A DNA stretch of 64,000 nt from Planctomycetaceae bacterium (GCA_021732785.1 JAKFUG010000003.1:297337-361336), one strand, 5' to 3'. Shown: positions 24,465-32,770, counted from the stretch's first letter. A program made the numbers and translations. Notes: generated by a model from the letters alone, not told the origin.

Positions 24465-24926
24465 TCAATTGCCGTCCTGAGTTTCCTCGCGAACCTCGGT
24501 GATCTCGATGGCCTCGACCACGGCTTCGCCATCGCCAAGAGCTGCACCCTGCATTTGCTCGATCTCCTGAACGAGGAAGCACGCCTTGGTTTTGAGTGCT
24601 GTCCATAGGCTCTTGCGTTCGCTGGCTTGGAACAGCGACTTGCCCTTGATCGCCACCAGCCACATCGTGCCGTGGGCGTCACACGCCTTGAAGCGGATCT
24701 CCGTCGGGCTGGCCATCCACATGGGGTTGATGCCGTACCACTCGAAGACGACTCGCTCCGCCTGGTGCGGTTCGACCCCGCTGCCTTTGAGCCGGATCAG
24801 TTCGAGTGTTCCCTCGATCTGCTTCGACTGGCGAATATGGTGGTAACACCGATTCTTGACTGGCTCCTCATCCTTCTGCGCCGGGATGTCGCCGGGCTTG
24901 CGTAGGAAGGCGTTAAGATCGTTCAT
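24465..24926 (-). CDS. Hypothetical protein between relaxase and cyclase-like gene
   Basis: 153 residues: 'NRCYHHIRQSKQIEGTLELIRLKGSGVEPHQAERVVFEWYGINPMWMASPTEIRFKACDAHGTMWLVAIKGKSLFQASERKSLWTALKTKACFLVQEIEQ', an alpha/beta fold with no recognised family. The start overlaps the relaxase stop by 14 nt and the gene ends 45 nt before the cyclase-like start, so the three form one transcript. It could be a partner of either neighbour. Confidence 0.6.
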   Translation of the reverse strand: MNDLNAFLRKPGDIPAQKDEEPVKNRCYHHIRQSKQIEGTLELIRLKGSGVEPHQAERVVFEWYGINPMWMASPTEIRFKACDAHGTMWLVAIKGKSLFQASERKSLWTALKTKACFLVQEIEQMQGAALGDGEAVVEAIEITEVREETQDGN

Positions 24927-27612
24927 ATGAAGGTGTCCTTTCTGGAGGAAGCTGCATCAATTCCTGTGCTCTGTCAATCACGTACTTCTTCATCTTGCTC
25001 ATGCGGTCGCGGAGCTTCCGCTTCCATTTCTTCGGGAACAGGTCATGTGCCGCGGCTTTCGGCTGCGACCGCTGAATTTCGACCTTCAATGCCTCTTTGT
25101 CGTCGGTAAAGATCAACGCCTGTTGCCGGCCGCGCGAGGCGGAGACGTAGAACTGCTCCCGGTTGGTCGCGGGGAATGACTCCGCCGACTGGCCGATGAT
25201 GACCCGGTCAACGGTCTTGCCCTGTGCGGCGTGCGAGGTGGTGACGTACCCGTGGGTGAAATGCCGGAAATCCCCAGGCACCTCCCATTTGTTGGTCAGG
25301 ACGATCCCTCCCTTCGGGGTGAATCCGGCGACCTCATAGACCGAGCCGTTATTGAGCCGGTTGCCATCAGTGCTTTTACCGTTCTGGGTGATCCGCAGCA
25401 GGTCGCCCGGTGCCACTGCAAGTTGATCCTCCCGGAATGCCCCGAACTTCCCCAGCACGACGCCGGGTTCCTGCTCGTGGCGGCGAGCGTCTTTCACCTG
25501 GGCCGAAGTCCAGTTGAGATTGGTGAGCGTGGAGAACTGCCGCTCCACCCCGATCTTCCCCGCAGCTTTCAGCCCCTGCCGGATTTCCGCCGTGATCCGG
25601 TTGCCCTCCGAATGCGTTGGGCTGACCACAAGTGCGGACTCGCCAGCACCCACGGCCCCGATATACGCGGCCGCGAGGTGGCGATACCTGTCGGCATCGT
25701 TCACCTCAAGCACCCAGCCCAGTTGGTCGAGCTTGTCAAAGCCCTTGGCCAGGTCGCCCTTTTCGATGGATTTCACCGCGTCCTTGTACATGCCCTTCTG
25801 GCGTTTGATGTCCGTCAACTCTGCGGGTTTCAATCCGGCGTAGTCCTGCAGGATTCGCAGCGGCGCACCCCGTGCCGGGCTGGCGTGCTGCTTGCCATCA
25901 CCGCTCAAGACGATCCTCGCATCGACTCGCTTCGCCACGTCGAACAGGCGAGCCATGTCGCGGGAGCCGATCAAGCCGGACTCATCCACCCAGATGACAC
26001 CGCCCTCGGCGTCGTCCTGCATGTCCTGATCCTGAAGGAACTTCGCCAGCGTATCAGCGGCCTCGAAGCCTTCCGACCGCAGCACCCCACGGCTCGCTTC
26101 AGCGGATGGCGCCAGCACCGTCACGGGAGCATCAATGCCCGAGATAGCGGCCTGCATCATGGTCGTCTTGCCCGTACCGGCACCGCCACGAACCAAAGTC
26201 ACACGGTCGCGGGAGTTCCAGACATGCCAACATGCCGCTTGCTGTTCTGGGGAAAGGTGTAGGACAGGTTCAATCGACTTCAGTTTTGAACCTGTCGCAT
26301 TCTCCTGTTGTCGTTCAGGCGAAGGTGTGGCAGGGTGTTCCTTGCTGAGTACAGCAGGGTTGCTTCGCTCGATCTGATCTTCGGGTGTGAAGCCTCGCTG
26401 GGGACTCGCGAGCCCAGCAAGTGGCCGCATGGTTCCTCTGCCCTCACGGGCGAAGGCGATCATGCGGCTTTCTTCTTCGAGCACCCCTTTTGTGCTGGCG
26501 AGGATGTCGCTATCCACATTCGTGGTGAAGAGCCCGGCAACCCTCGACTGCTTCGCCACGCCCTCGGGCAGCACCGATCCGAATCCATGCCGCAGGGCTT
26601 CCATCAGTACCCGCTTTTCCGGCAGGACGCTCGTCCGTTCAAAGCAGTGATCGACAGCGAAGGCAACGGACGCCTGAGTGCGATCCTCGATCATACCGTT
26701 GACGTCAACGACATGATCAGCGGCCTTTCGTGTGACCTCATTGAGTGCCGCCTTGTCGGTCTTAGTCAGCCGACTGACCCAATAGTCCCGCAGGTCATCA
26801 TGGGTCATGTCTTTTTGCTTGTTCTTACGGGAGGTTGCTCCGAGTTTGGCTTTTGCCTTCGGGTCTTTCACGCCCAGTTTCTCGGCGAGCTGCTCGACCT
26901 CGGCAGTCCGGCGGGAGAACGAATCGCGGAGCTTTTGCGACACGCCGTCGACCTCCCAGAAGCGACCCTTCTTGCTCACCCCGTACCCGAGTTCGGCCAT
27001 GCGGTGCGATAGCCGGGAGTGAAACGCGGCCTCCCAGTAATACCCATCACGCTTCAGGTCGCCGAACTGGCCCGCCTTCCATCGCCGCTCCGACTTGTCG
27101 TAGGTCACATTGAACGTCACCACATGCCGGTGCAGTTGCGGATCGGGCAGACCATCCGGCCCCGGACGGGTCTCGAAATGGGTGAAGCCAGCATGAGCCA
27201 AGTTGCCGGTCACACGGTCGTATTCAGCCCCACCTTTACGGACACGAGTCTTCGCCTCGCGCTCGATGTCACGCATAGTCTCATCAATGGATGCCTCGAA
27301 TGCCTGGAGGATTCGCTCATCACGGGAGAACTCATAGAGCAGGCTGACCGACTTCGGGGCCGAGAAGGTGAAGTCATACGCCACGCGCCGTTTGTCATTC
27401 ATGCGGGCGGTGAGCTGCTTGCCAGTCCGGGGATCGAGGTTGTCGGCGAGCGACTCGAATGACTTCCAGTCCACGGCGCCAGACAGCCCGAGCAGTTCAG
27501 CACCCTTGCCGCCCCATCGCCCGTCGGACTCCACGCCATCAACATAATAGTCGGACGACTTGAAGTAGCCCTTCACGGCATCGGCTGAGGTGCAGGTGTG
27601 GATGGTCAGCAT
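24913..27612 (-). CDS. TrwC/MobF-type conjugative relaxase-helicase
   Basis: 899 residues. The N-terminal relaxase has candidate catalytic tyrosines Y22/Y23 (SSDYYVDG) and the HUH metal motif 'HFETRPGPDGLPDPQLHRHVVTFN' (H145, H161, H163). It is followed by an SF1/RecD-like helicase with Walker A GGAGTGKT (about 472-479), DExx 'GVIWVDESGLIG', 'LSGDGKQHASPARG', and a UvrD-like C-terminus 'FTHGYVTTSHAAQGKTVDRVIIGQSA.... FYVSASRGRQ'. It should nick an origin of transfer, stay covalently bound and unwind the DNA. Together with the coupling ATPase it makes the element mobilizable. It is unusual beside a full phage structural module. Confidence 0.93.
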   Translation of the reverse strand: MLTIHTCTSADAVKGYFKSSDYYVDGVESDGRWGGKGAELLGLSGAVDWKSFESLADNLDPRTGKQLTARMNDKRRVAYDFTFSAPKSVSLLYEFSRDERILQAFEASIDETMRDIEREAKTRVRKGGAEYDRVTGNLAHAGFTHFETRPGPDGLPDPQLHRHVVTFNVTYDKSERRWKAGQFGDLKRDGYYWEAAFHSRLSHRMAELGYGVSKKGRFWEVDGVSQKLRDSFSRRTAEVEQLAEKLGVKDPKAKAKLGATSRKNKQKDMTHDDLRDYWVSRLTKTDKAALNEVTRKAADHVVDVNGMIEDRTQASVAFAVDHCFERTSVLPEKRVLMEALRHGFGSVLPEGVAKQSRVAGLFTTNVDSDILASTKGVLEEESRMIAFAREGRGTMRPLAGLASPQRGFTPEDQIERSNPAVLSKEHPATPSPERQQENATGSKLKSIEPVLHLSPEQQAACWHVWNSRDRVTLVRGGAGTGKTTMMQAAISGIDAPVTVLAPSAEASRGVLRSEGFEAADTLAKFLQDQDMQDDAEGGVIWVDESGLIGSRDMARLFDVAKRVDARIVLSGDGKQHASPARGAPLRILQDYAGLKPAELTDIKRQKGMYKDAVKSIEKGDLAKGFDKLDQLGWVLEVNDADRYRHLAAAYIGAVGAGESALVVSPTHSEGNRITAEIRQGLKAAGKIGVERQFSTLTNLNWTSAQVKDARRHEQEPGVVLGKFGAFREDQLAVAPGDLLRITQNGKSTDGNRLNNGSVYEVAGFTPKGGIVLTNKWEVPGDFRHFTHGYVTTSHAAQGKTVDRVIIGQSAESFPATNREQFYVSASRGRQQALIFTDDKEALKVEIQRSQPKAAAHDLFPKKWKRKLRDRMSKMKKYVIDRAQELMQLPPERTPSYERS

Positions 27613-27656
27613 TGGTGGCCACTATAGCGCGGGGAATGGGGAGCGCAACAATTTGC

Positions 27657-27714
27657 TTGCAGCGACGCACGAAGCGTCCTACGAATAAAGGCGGCCCGTT
27701 TGCAGCGAGCCGCC
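27657..27714. repeat. Repeats in relaxase upstream region (possible oriT)
   Basis: The 132-nt gap between the relaxase and the HNH-AP2 gene contains direct repeats TTGCAGCGA (27657-27665 and 27700-27708), a hairpin GACGC-ACGAA-GCGTC (27664-27678), and a GGCGGC...GCCGCC stem (27690-27695/27709-27714). MobF origins of transfer are often beside the relaxase operon and contain such repeats. The identification is speculative. Confidence 0.3.
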
Positions 27715-27744
27715 TCTTATCAACCGCTATGGGAGTAGCGATTC

Positions 27745-28407
27745 ATGGCGACCATATCACAAGATTCAAATAGCGCAACGCCTTCTGCGGAGAACTCCCG
27801 CGAATGGCTTGCCCTCATGGACGACGATTTCACGGACTCGGTGTGCATGCTGCTCCCGAAGGGACAAGCGACGCTCGTTGACGTATGGGCGTTCGATCTC
27901 TTCGCGGTTGTTCCGTGGAAGACAACCGGCCGCACGATCATGTACATCGAGTGGTTTCCGGTTCGTTACATCCCCGGCTATTTCGGAAAGTGTGGGAAGG
28001 GGAAGCGGCGGGTTGGCGGAAGCAAAAAGGTCTACCTCCTTCACCGGGACATTCATTCCTATGCAAACCCGTGTGACCGCCGAAAGATGGACAAGCATTG
28101 GAAAGCGAAGCGGACGTCGCACCACATCGACCACATCAATAGGAACCCGTGGGACAATCGAGCCGCGAACCTCCGACTGGCGACCCCGAGCCAGAACGCT
28201 CAGAACAAGGCGAAATGCAAACAGCCGAAGAGCAGCCGGTATAAGGGCGTGTCCAAGACGGCGAACGGAAAGTGGATGGCGAACATCAAGGTCGATGGCA
28301 ACCATTTCTACCTCGGAGCTTTCGATGATGAGGTCAAGGCCGCTGAGGCCTACAACGCATTCGTACGCAAAAACTGCCCAGAGTTCGGCTACCTCAATCC
28401 GCTGTAG
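27745..28407 (+). CDS. HNH endonuclease with C-terminal AP2 DNA-binding domain
   Basis: 220 residues. The HNH core is 'VYLLHRDIH... SHHIDHINRNPWDNRAANLRLATPSQNAQNK' (about 95-155). The AP2 domain 'SRYKGVSKTANGKWMANIKVDGNHFYLGAFDDEVKAAEAYNAF' (about 160-212) recognises DNA. This is the usual architecture of free-standing phage homing endonucleases. It sits alone between two minus-strand operons, as expected for an invading selfish gene. No intron boundary was seen around it. Confidence 0.9.
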   Translation: MATISQDSNSATPSAENSREWLALMDDDFTDSVCMLLPKGQATLVDVWAFDLFAVVPWKTTGRTIMYIEWFPVRYIPGYFGKCGKGKRRVGGSKKVYLLHRDIHSYANPCDRRKMDKHWKAKRTSHHIDHINRNPWDNRAANLRLATPSQNAQNKAKCKQPKSSRYKGVSKTANGKWMANIKVDGNHFYLGAFDDEVKAAEAYNAFVRKNCPEFGYLNPL

Positions 28408-28654
28408 CCGAGAGTGACAGCTACGGGTGGCCCCGCTTTAAAATTAACCAGACTCCTCCCCTAATCACGATTAGGAAAAGTTGCGCCGGGCACGGCACTT
28501 TTGACGTCGTCTTTTCGATTTCCGTCGACCCTTCTGACGCATGATTCGCGTCGGTCATGGCACGATCCTACGCTCGTCATTTCCACGGTCAACGACTTTT
28601 GCGCGCACGTCACCTCGCGTCGCACTTTGTCACAAAATTGCAGTGACGATCGAT

Positions 28655-28918
28655 CTACCTGGTAGCCTTTGCTCCGGCGCCAGCACGGCATCTATCGGCC
28701 CACATGGGCGAGCGGTCGCGGATCATTCCGGCCATCTCGGCGTACAGCTCGTCGTGGGTGGTGGCATGCAGGCGGAGCAATGCGGCGGCGATTGCGTCGT
28801 GTTCGGAGTCCGGTTCTTGCCGCTGTCGCGGTGGCCGGCGGACGAACTCTCGCCAGTTCATCGACTTCGTGTCGGGGCTTCCCCCAGGTGAGCGATGTGT
28901 CTCATGGATCAACCCCAT
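28655..28918 (-). CDS. Hypothetical protein, end of recombination operon
   Basis: 87 residues from the ATG at 28918 (ATG at 28927 is also possible). 'MNWREFVRRPPRQRQEPDSEHDAIAAALLRLHATTHDELYAEMAGMIRDRSPMWADRCRAGAGAKATR' is a charged, helical, phage-like small protein. It follows the 213-residue gene by 34 nt. No family. The 247-nt gap 28408-28654 to the next gene shows no gene; a terminator was not identified. Confidence 0.45.
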   Translation of the reverse strand: MGLIHETHRSPGGSPDTKSMNWREFVRRPPRQRQEPDSEHDAIAAALLRLHATTHDELYAEMAGMIRDRSPMWADRCRAGAGAKATR

Positions 28919-28951
28919 AGCGCACATCGGAGAGGGGTGCAAGCGGAAAGG

Positions 28952-29593
28952 TCACGCTCCTGTCGTTGGTTTTGCGGTGTGACGGTTTAACCCCACGCCA
29001 TTCGCCCATCTCGGTGGGCATTTGGTGATGGTGCGACCTTGCTCATCGATGTAGGTCGTGGTCTGCGCCTCATCAACAGCGAGTTCATCAGCATCCTTCT
29101 TTGGCTTGCCGCCGCCGTGCCCCCAGCCTGGATTCCCCCTTTTCGGCTTCTTCTTGAATGGAATCTTGTGGTAGAGGCACAACTGATAGGTCGCATTCCT
29201 TTTGCGGTCGATGATCGCGGCCATCTCGTCGAGCGTCTTTTCGCCATTCAAGGCGCGCAGGAGATCAACTGGTCTATCCCCGGCGACGGTCGGTTCGTCA
29301 ATGGCTTTGCACCTGTCCGTGACAGTTGGGCGACTCGCTGACATGACGAGGTTAGTGGCGCTATCAGCAGGCTCCTCATCCCTGCGGGCAGGAACCCCCT
29401 CGGAATCTGAATTGGGCTCTGTCACTTCGACGCCAGATGGCGAATGCAACTGAATAGTCTGTCTCGCTTCAATGACCGTCTGTTCGGTGAGGGAGGCGAG
29501 TTCCGCCAGGGCTTCTCGTACCTTCTTGGGGGCATTGCTCGATTGGGCGAGTATCCACCCCTCGACGATTCCTAACCAATAACCCGGCGTCAT
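28952..29593 (-). CDS. Hypothetical protein with CPP-W tail motif (copy 1)
   Basis: 213 residues. The middle resembles an HTH: 'LLRALNGEKTLDEMAAIIDRKRNATYQLCLYHKIPFKKKPKRG' (wing-less, plant-regulator-like). The C-terminus is 'RTITKCPPRWANGVGLNRHTAKPTTG', shared with the neighbour at 29590. The N-terminus is helical. Start overlaps the upstream gene by ATGA. It could be a DNA-binding protein of the early operon; the CPP tail is of unknown meaning. Confidence 0.6.
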   Translation of the reverse strand: MTPGYWLGIVEGWILAQSSNAPKKVREALAELASLTEQTVIEARQTIQLHSPSGVEVTEPNSDSEGVPARRDEEPADSATNLVMSASRPTVTDRCKAIDEPTVAGDRPVDLLRALNGEKTLDEMAAIIDRKRNATYQLCLYHKIPFKKKPKRGNPGWGHGGGKPKKDADELAVDEAQTTTYIDEQGRTITKCPPRWANGVGLNRHTAKPTTGA

Positions 29594-29871
29594 CCTTTAC
29601 CTCTTGGCTTTGCGGTGTACTTCCCCGGCCCCACTCCACCAGCCCAGCAGGGCGGGCACTGCGTTATCGTTCCATCGAACGGCTTCGCGGGCTTCGGCTC
29701 TTTGGGGGCCTTCACCCGCTTCCGCCTGCCGCACGGTGGGATGTTGTGCTTCTTGCGGAACATTGCCACGGTCGATCTGTTGATGCCGTATGTGTCCGCG
29801 ATTTCTTGGTCGGTTTCGGTCTTCGCCCGCAGGCGGACGATTGAGATGTCGCGTTCCCGCAGTACCGTCAC
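29590..29871 (-). CDS. Small HTH protein with CPP-W tail motif (copy 2)
   Basis: 93 residues with a GTG start overlapping the upstream stop (GTGA). The N-terminal HTH 'ISIVRLRAKTETDQEIADTYGINRSTVAMFRKKHNIPPCGRRKR' resembles the resolvase/recombinase-type homeodomain. The tail 'GTITQCPPCWAGGVGPGKYTAKPRGKG' is nearly the same as in the next gene. Probably a phage early regulator or DNA-binding protein. Confidence 0.65.
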   Translation of the reverse strand: MTVLRERDISIVRLRAKTETDQEIADTYGINRSTVAMFRKKHNIPPCGRRKRVKAPKEPKPAKPFDGTITQCPPCWAGGVGPGKYTAKPRGKG

Positions 29872-30029
29872 AGATCATGCCTGTCGTACTGCTTCATGGC
29901 CTTCGCTTTCTCGTACGCAGCGATCACCCCGCGCGCGGCCTTCACATAGTCAGGCCATGCGGTTTCCGGCATACAGTCGGCAACGGCCATCGCCCTGGCG
30001 GCGGCTTCGAGTTCCGCACTCACTGCCAT
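29868..30029 (-). CDS. Small hypothetical protein
   Basis: 53 residues from the ATG at 30029 (GGGAG 6 nt upstream): 'MAVSAELEAAARAMAVADCMPETAWPDYVKAARGVIAAYEKAKAMKQYDRHDL'. It is a helical protein of the kind common in phage early operons ('A.A...W..Y...A...I.AYE.A'). Overlaps both neighbours. Unknown function. Confidence 0.55.
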   Translation of the reverse strand: MAVSAELEAAARAMAVADCMPETAWPDYVKAARGVIAAYEKAKAMKQYDRHDL

Positions 30030-30112
30030 GCCATGCTCCCGGCGCGGGCCGCCACGAACACCAGCATCATGAACAGCCACTTGGCGAATGCCGCATCAAA
30101 ATCCAGTCTCAT
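30020..30112 (-). CDS. 30-residue membrane micro-protein
   Basis: ATG at 30112 overlaps the upstream stop (ATGA) and the stop at 30020 overlaps the next gene. The translation MRLDFDAAFAKWLFMMLVFV plus a short tail predicts a single transmembrane segment. It is too short for standard gene calling, but the coupling on both sides supports it. Function unknown. Confidence 0.45.
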   Translation of the reverse strand: MRLDFDAAFAKWLFMMLVFVAARAGSMAWQ

Positions 30113-30321
30113 GCCTTCGACCCTCCCTTGCCCATCAAGACGTACCGGGCACGAGTGCCCGATCCGATGGGTTCCTTTATCGTGCTTATCACGAATCCGT
30201 CCTGTCGCAAATCGAAAATGCGAGCGCCGAGACGGAAACCTCTGGGGAAGTCATCGAAGGTGATGCCATTCCGCTTCGCGGCATTCAGGCGTGCCAGCAC
30301 GCTCTCACAGGCCGCGTTCAT
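30109..30321 (-). CDS. Small winged-helix-like phage protein
   Basis: 70 residues from the ATG at 30321, which overlaps the stop of the 53-residue gene upstream. 'VLARLNAAKRNGITFDDFPRGFRLGARIFDLRQDGFVISTIKEPIGSGTRARYVLMG' is the phage helix-turn-helix domain (…ITP.DA......RL.ARI.DLR..G..I....) widespread in temperate-phage early regions. It probably binds DNA. Confidence 0.7.
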   Translation of the reverse strand: MNAACESVLARLNAAKRNGITFDDFPRGFRLGARIFDLRQDGFVISTIKEPIGSGTRARYVLMGKGGSKA

Positions 30322-30479
30322 GCGGCTAACTCCGCACGCCCGGCTGCGCACAGGTGCTTTGCAAGGTGTTCCGGAACCGCGATCCGTTCCCCGGCCTTCA
30401 ACTGGATAACGTCAGGGCCATAGGCAGACGCCCACCCTGTGACATTCGGGATGATTTCGACCAGTTTGAACTGTGGCAT
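30318..30479 (-). CDS. 53-residue hypothetical protein
   Basis: ATG at 30479 with GGAG 5 nt upstream; the stop overlaps the next start by ATGA. The product begins MPQFKLVEIIPNVTGWASAY and continues with 'DVIQLKAGERIAVPEHLAKHLCAAGRAEL', a beta-rich domain with a 'G..I.VP..LA..L..AG.A' pattern often seen at the ends of phage head or early proteins (rho-N/FI-like). No function assigned. It is missed by longer length cut-offs. Confidence 0.6.
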   Translation of the reverse strand: MPQFKLVEIIPNVTGWASAYGPDVIQLKAGERIAVPEHLAKHLCAAGRAELAA

Positions 30480-30494
30480 AACGACTCCATTCGG

Positions 30495-30923
30495 TTAGAG
30501 GGTTTCATTGGGTAGTCCTATCGCAATTCCCAATACCTCGACCGCCCATGCCCGCACACGCTCAAGGTAGGCTTCCATTTCCATCGTCGTCAGGCCGGCA
30601 GTCGAGGCGACGGCTTCCAGAATCTCACCGTCGGGGGTGACGATCTTCCGCTTGAGCTTGCCGACATGCTGCTTGAGGTAAGAATGCACGTCTTCGGAAT
30701 CCACCGCATTGCCCGCTTCGCGGAACTCGGCGAGTATGGGCGGAATCACCACACCGAAATAGTAGGCATTCTGGTTGCGGCTGCGGCGACGCTTCACCTC
30801 CTTGATCGAGATGAACACGCTCTTGCCGTTGAACGCACGGATGGTCTGCCCGATTCGCTTCGCGGTCGCCTCGGGGAGTTTCCCATCAGTCACCAGTCCG
30901 GTGAATTCAATGGCCTGGCTCAT
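30495..30923 (-). CDS. NinB-like recombination protein
   Basis: 142 residues: 'AKRIGQTIRAFNGKSVFISIKEVKRRRSRNQNAYYFGVVIPPILAEFREAGNAVDSEDVHSYLKQHVGKLKRKIVTPDGEILEAVASTAGLTTMEMEAYLERVRAWAVEVLGI'. The 'K..RS..QN.YY.GVV.P.I' core and C-terminal helices match the NinB/DUF-type phage recombination proteins, single-stranded-DNA binding factors that act with annealases. ATGA overlap with the Gp157-like gene upstream and context with ERF support this. Confidence 0.75.
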   Translation of the reverse strand: MSQAIEFTGLVTDGKLPEATAKRIGQTIRAFNGKSVFISIKEVKRRRSRNQNAYYFGVVIPPILAEFREAGNAVDSEDVHSYLKQHVGKLKRKIVTPDGEILEAVASTAGLTTMEMEAYLERVRAWAVEVLGIAIGLPNETL

Positions 30924-31411
30924 TTCCGGCGAACCGTCAAAGATGTTCCCCCGTTGCCCATCACCACGCCGGGCACGACTTCCCCGTCACGGATGGCGGC
31001 GTTCACCGCGGAGCGGTCAACCCGTCGCTCAACCTTGAAGAACCTCTCGGGGAGTACCGTCTCATCAATGACGGCGATACCGGGTTTCAACGAGGTGAGC
31101 GATACGGTCGCCTCCGGCCTGCGGAGAGACTTTTCCCCCGTGGCCTCGACTGCGGACTGCAACAGGCTGCGGAGCCTGTCGCGGCGTCCTTTGCTGGCAT
31201 TCAGGCGGGCTTGCAGCCCGTCTATCCGTTCCTCGACGGCGGCGGCGAATCCGTCCTCGTCCCCGATCTTGCCCAGGAGCCAATCGAGAATGCCGAAGAT
31301 GTCGGTTTCTCCTTCCAACGTGTCGCGGATGGTTTCCTGGTCGTCCGTCAGTTGAGCCAGTTCCTCCCGAATGCGGTTGGCGATGGCGATGTGGTCAACG
31401 ATGTTTCCCAT
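30920..31411 (-). CDS. Siphovirus Gp157-like protein
   Basis: 163 residues from the ATG at 31411 (GGGGG upstream). The coiled-coil N-terminus 'ANRIREELAQLTDDQETIRDTLEGETDIFGILDWLLGKI' and 'ARLNASKGRRDRLRSLLQSAVEATGEKSLRRPEATVSLTSLKPGIAVIDETVLPERFFKVERRVDRSAVNAAIRDGEVVPGVVMGNGGTSLTVR' match the Gp157 family (first described in a Streptococcus siphovirus). The family is common next to phage recombinases; its role is unclear. Sits between ERF and NinB-like genes. Confidence 0.85.
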   Translation of the reverse strand: MGNIVDHIAIANRIREELAQLTDDQETIRDTLEGETDIFGILDWLLGKIGDEDGFAAAVEERIDGLQARLNASKGRRDRLRSLLQSAVEATGEKSLRRPEATVSLTSLKPGIAVIDETVLPERFFKVERRVDRSAVNAAIRDGEVVPGVVMGNGGTSLTVRRK

Positions 31412-31424
31412 GACAGCCCCCCCA

Positions 31425-32129
31425 TTAATACGGGATGCCGTCGTCGAGAGCCGGATGGCCCTTCGGCGGTGCGTTATCCATGATTGCATTCACCGCTTCG
31501 CGGGTGACTCCGGGCTTGTCTTTCTTGTCCACAATGCCCTTGAGAACGGCCATCTGCTTGTCGCTCGGAAGTTTCGTGTTGTTGCCGTACTTCGCGATTC
31601 GCTCATGCTGATCCGTCACGAACTTTCGCTCGAAGTCATTGAGTCCCTGCATGGCGTGAGCCTGAGCGACCATCGCCTTAAATGCGGCTACTTCTTCGGA
31701 CGGTTCGGCATTAGACGGTGTTGCATTGGAAGCAAGGCCACTTCCCTCGTTGCCATCATCATCTTCTCCCTCGGCGGCGACTCCGGCGATTGCGGCCAAC
31801 GAGTATCGACGAGCATAGGTCATCGCGGAGCCAAATCCCTGCGGCGTTTCCTGCGTCGGCTTCACCGGATAGAACGAGCGAATCCATTGCCCGTCTTTAT
31901 GGGCAAGGGTCGTTACCAGCACGACACCGCCATTCTCCAGCATTGTCGTCTGCATGTATGCGAGTCCGTTATCGGAAAGCGCCTTCCTCAAGGCGGTGAC
32001 GATCTCGGCAAGGTCGGCATAGTTCGACCTGAAATGGGAATTCACTGCACCCTTCTTCGCGTGTTCCATTTGTCCCTGTGCCTTGGCAAGAGCTTCGGCC
32101 AGTTCGTTGATGTTTTCAGTTTGTTGCAT
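31425..32129 (-). CDS. erf: ERF-family single-strand annealing protein
   Basis: 234 residues from the ATG at 32129 (GGAGG 5 nt upstream; further in-frame starts lie at 32132 and 32141). The conserved ERF core is present: 'NINELAEALAKAQGQMEHAKKGAVNSHFRSNYADLAEIVTALRKALSDNGLAYMQT... QETPQGFGSAMTYARRYSLAAIAGVAAEGEDDDG'. ERF proteins (P22 Erf-like) form rings that anneal complementary strands, serving phage genome circularisation and recombination. C-terminal tail is a linker plus a small helical module. Confidence 0.9.
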   Translation of the reverse strand: MQQTENINELAEALAKAQGQMEHAKKGAVNSHFRSNYADLAEIVTALRKALSDNGLAYMQTTMLENGGVVLVTTLAHKDGQWIRSFYPVKPTQETPQGFGSAMTYARRYSLAAIAGVAAEGEDDDGNEGSGLASNATPSNAEPSEEVAAFKAMVAQAHAMQGLNDFERKFVTDQHERIAKYGNNTKLPSDKQMAVLKGIVDKKDKPGVTREAVNAIMDNAPPKGHPALDDGIPY

Positions 32130-32155
32130 CATGTCCTCCATTACATATTTAGTTG

Positions 32156-32392
32156 TTATTTGCTTTGACCGAGCAGCGAGTCCCAGATGTCCGGGCTTTT
32201 CGCTGCGGCCATGAACGCCTTCGCATCGCTGTTCTTCGATTCCACCGCCTCAATCCTGCGGGCAGCGGAGTGCGACATCATGCTGAAGGCAGCCGTGAAG
32301 CCAGCCATGAATGACACGGCCACGAGTGCGATCAGGTCGGAGCGGGTGAGCTTCGCCTTGCGACGAGCGGGCATTGAGTTGACCTTCCTCAT
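32156..32392 (-). CDS. Small membrane protein
   Basis: 78 residues. A basic N-terminus (MRKVNSMPARRKAKLTR) is followed by one membrane segment (LIALVAVSFMAGFTAAFSMMS, about 20-40) and a soluble, helical C-terminus. ATGA overlap with the gene upstream. The ATG at residue 7 is an alternative start. Function unknown. Confidence 0.6.
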   Translation of the reverse strand: MRKVNSMPARRKAKLTRSDLIALVAVSFMAGFTAAFSMMSHSAARRIEAVESKNSDAKAFMAAAKSPDIWDSLLGQSK

Positions 32393-32724
32393 ATGCCAGC
32401 TCCCAGATCATGACCAAAAATGCGCTTGAACTCAGAGCGGTATTTCGCATCAAAGTCATTGCAGCAATCTTGGATGATTTCAGCTTGCGATAGCGTGATT
32501 TCATTAAACCGTTCCGGCTGCGTCGCGGGGTTCAACGGCACACGGTTTTCGGTCGTCTTGCGGGCGGAACCCTCAATGTCATCGACCACAACTGCGAATC
32601 CATCGCGCAGGAACCTGCACGCTAAACTCTCGGCCACCTCATATTCTTTTCCTGCGGTGAAGTAGTTGACATTGAACCCGTCCTCGCATCCGTAACGGGT
32701 GGTAAGCATCTTGATCTTCTTCAT
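32389..32724 (-). CDS. Hypothetical protein, first gene of the leftward phage operon
   Basis: 111 residues from the ATG at 32724 (TGGAG 6 nt upstream). The N-terminal half 'MKKIKMLTTRYGCEDGFNVNYFTAGKEYEVAESLACRFLRDGFAVVVDD' is a small beta domain seen in phage proteins ('Y..G..Y.V.E.LA..F...G.A'). The C-terminal half is charged and helical. First gene of the minus-strand recombination operon, expressed from the operator region at 32.76-32.84 kb. Function unknown. Confidence 0.65.
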   Translation of the reverse strand: MKKIKMLTTRYGCEDGFNVNYFTAGKEYEVAESLACRFLRDGFAVVVDDIEGSARKTTENRVPLNPATQPERFNEITLSQAEIIQDCCNDFDAKYRSEFKRIFGHDLGAGI

Positions 32725-32759
32725 AACGAACTCCATTTCGTTGTTGTGAGCAGACCATA

Positions 32760-32770
32760 CGCAAAATGCG
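32760..32770. promoter_or_regulatory. Operator copy 1 (CGCAAAATGCG)
   Basis: Palindrome CGCA-AAA-TGCG in the divergent intergenic region, on the side of the leftward operon, just upstream of its first gene. An identical 11-mer lies at 32827-32837. Confidence 0.6.

Noticed and set aside
25231..26262. Plus-strand frame of 343 codons opposite the relaxase
   Set aside because: Antisense shadow of the TrwC-like helicase domain; no domain or ribosome-binding support.
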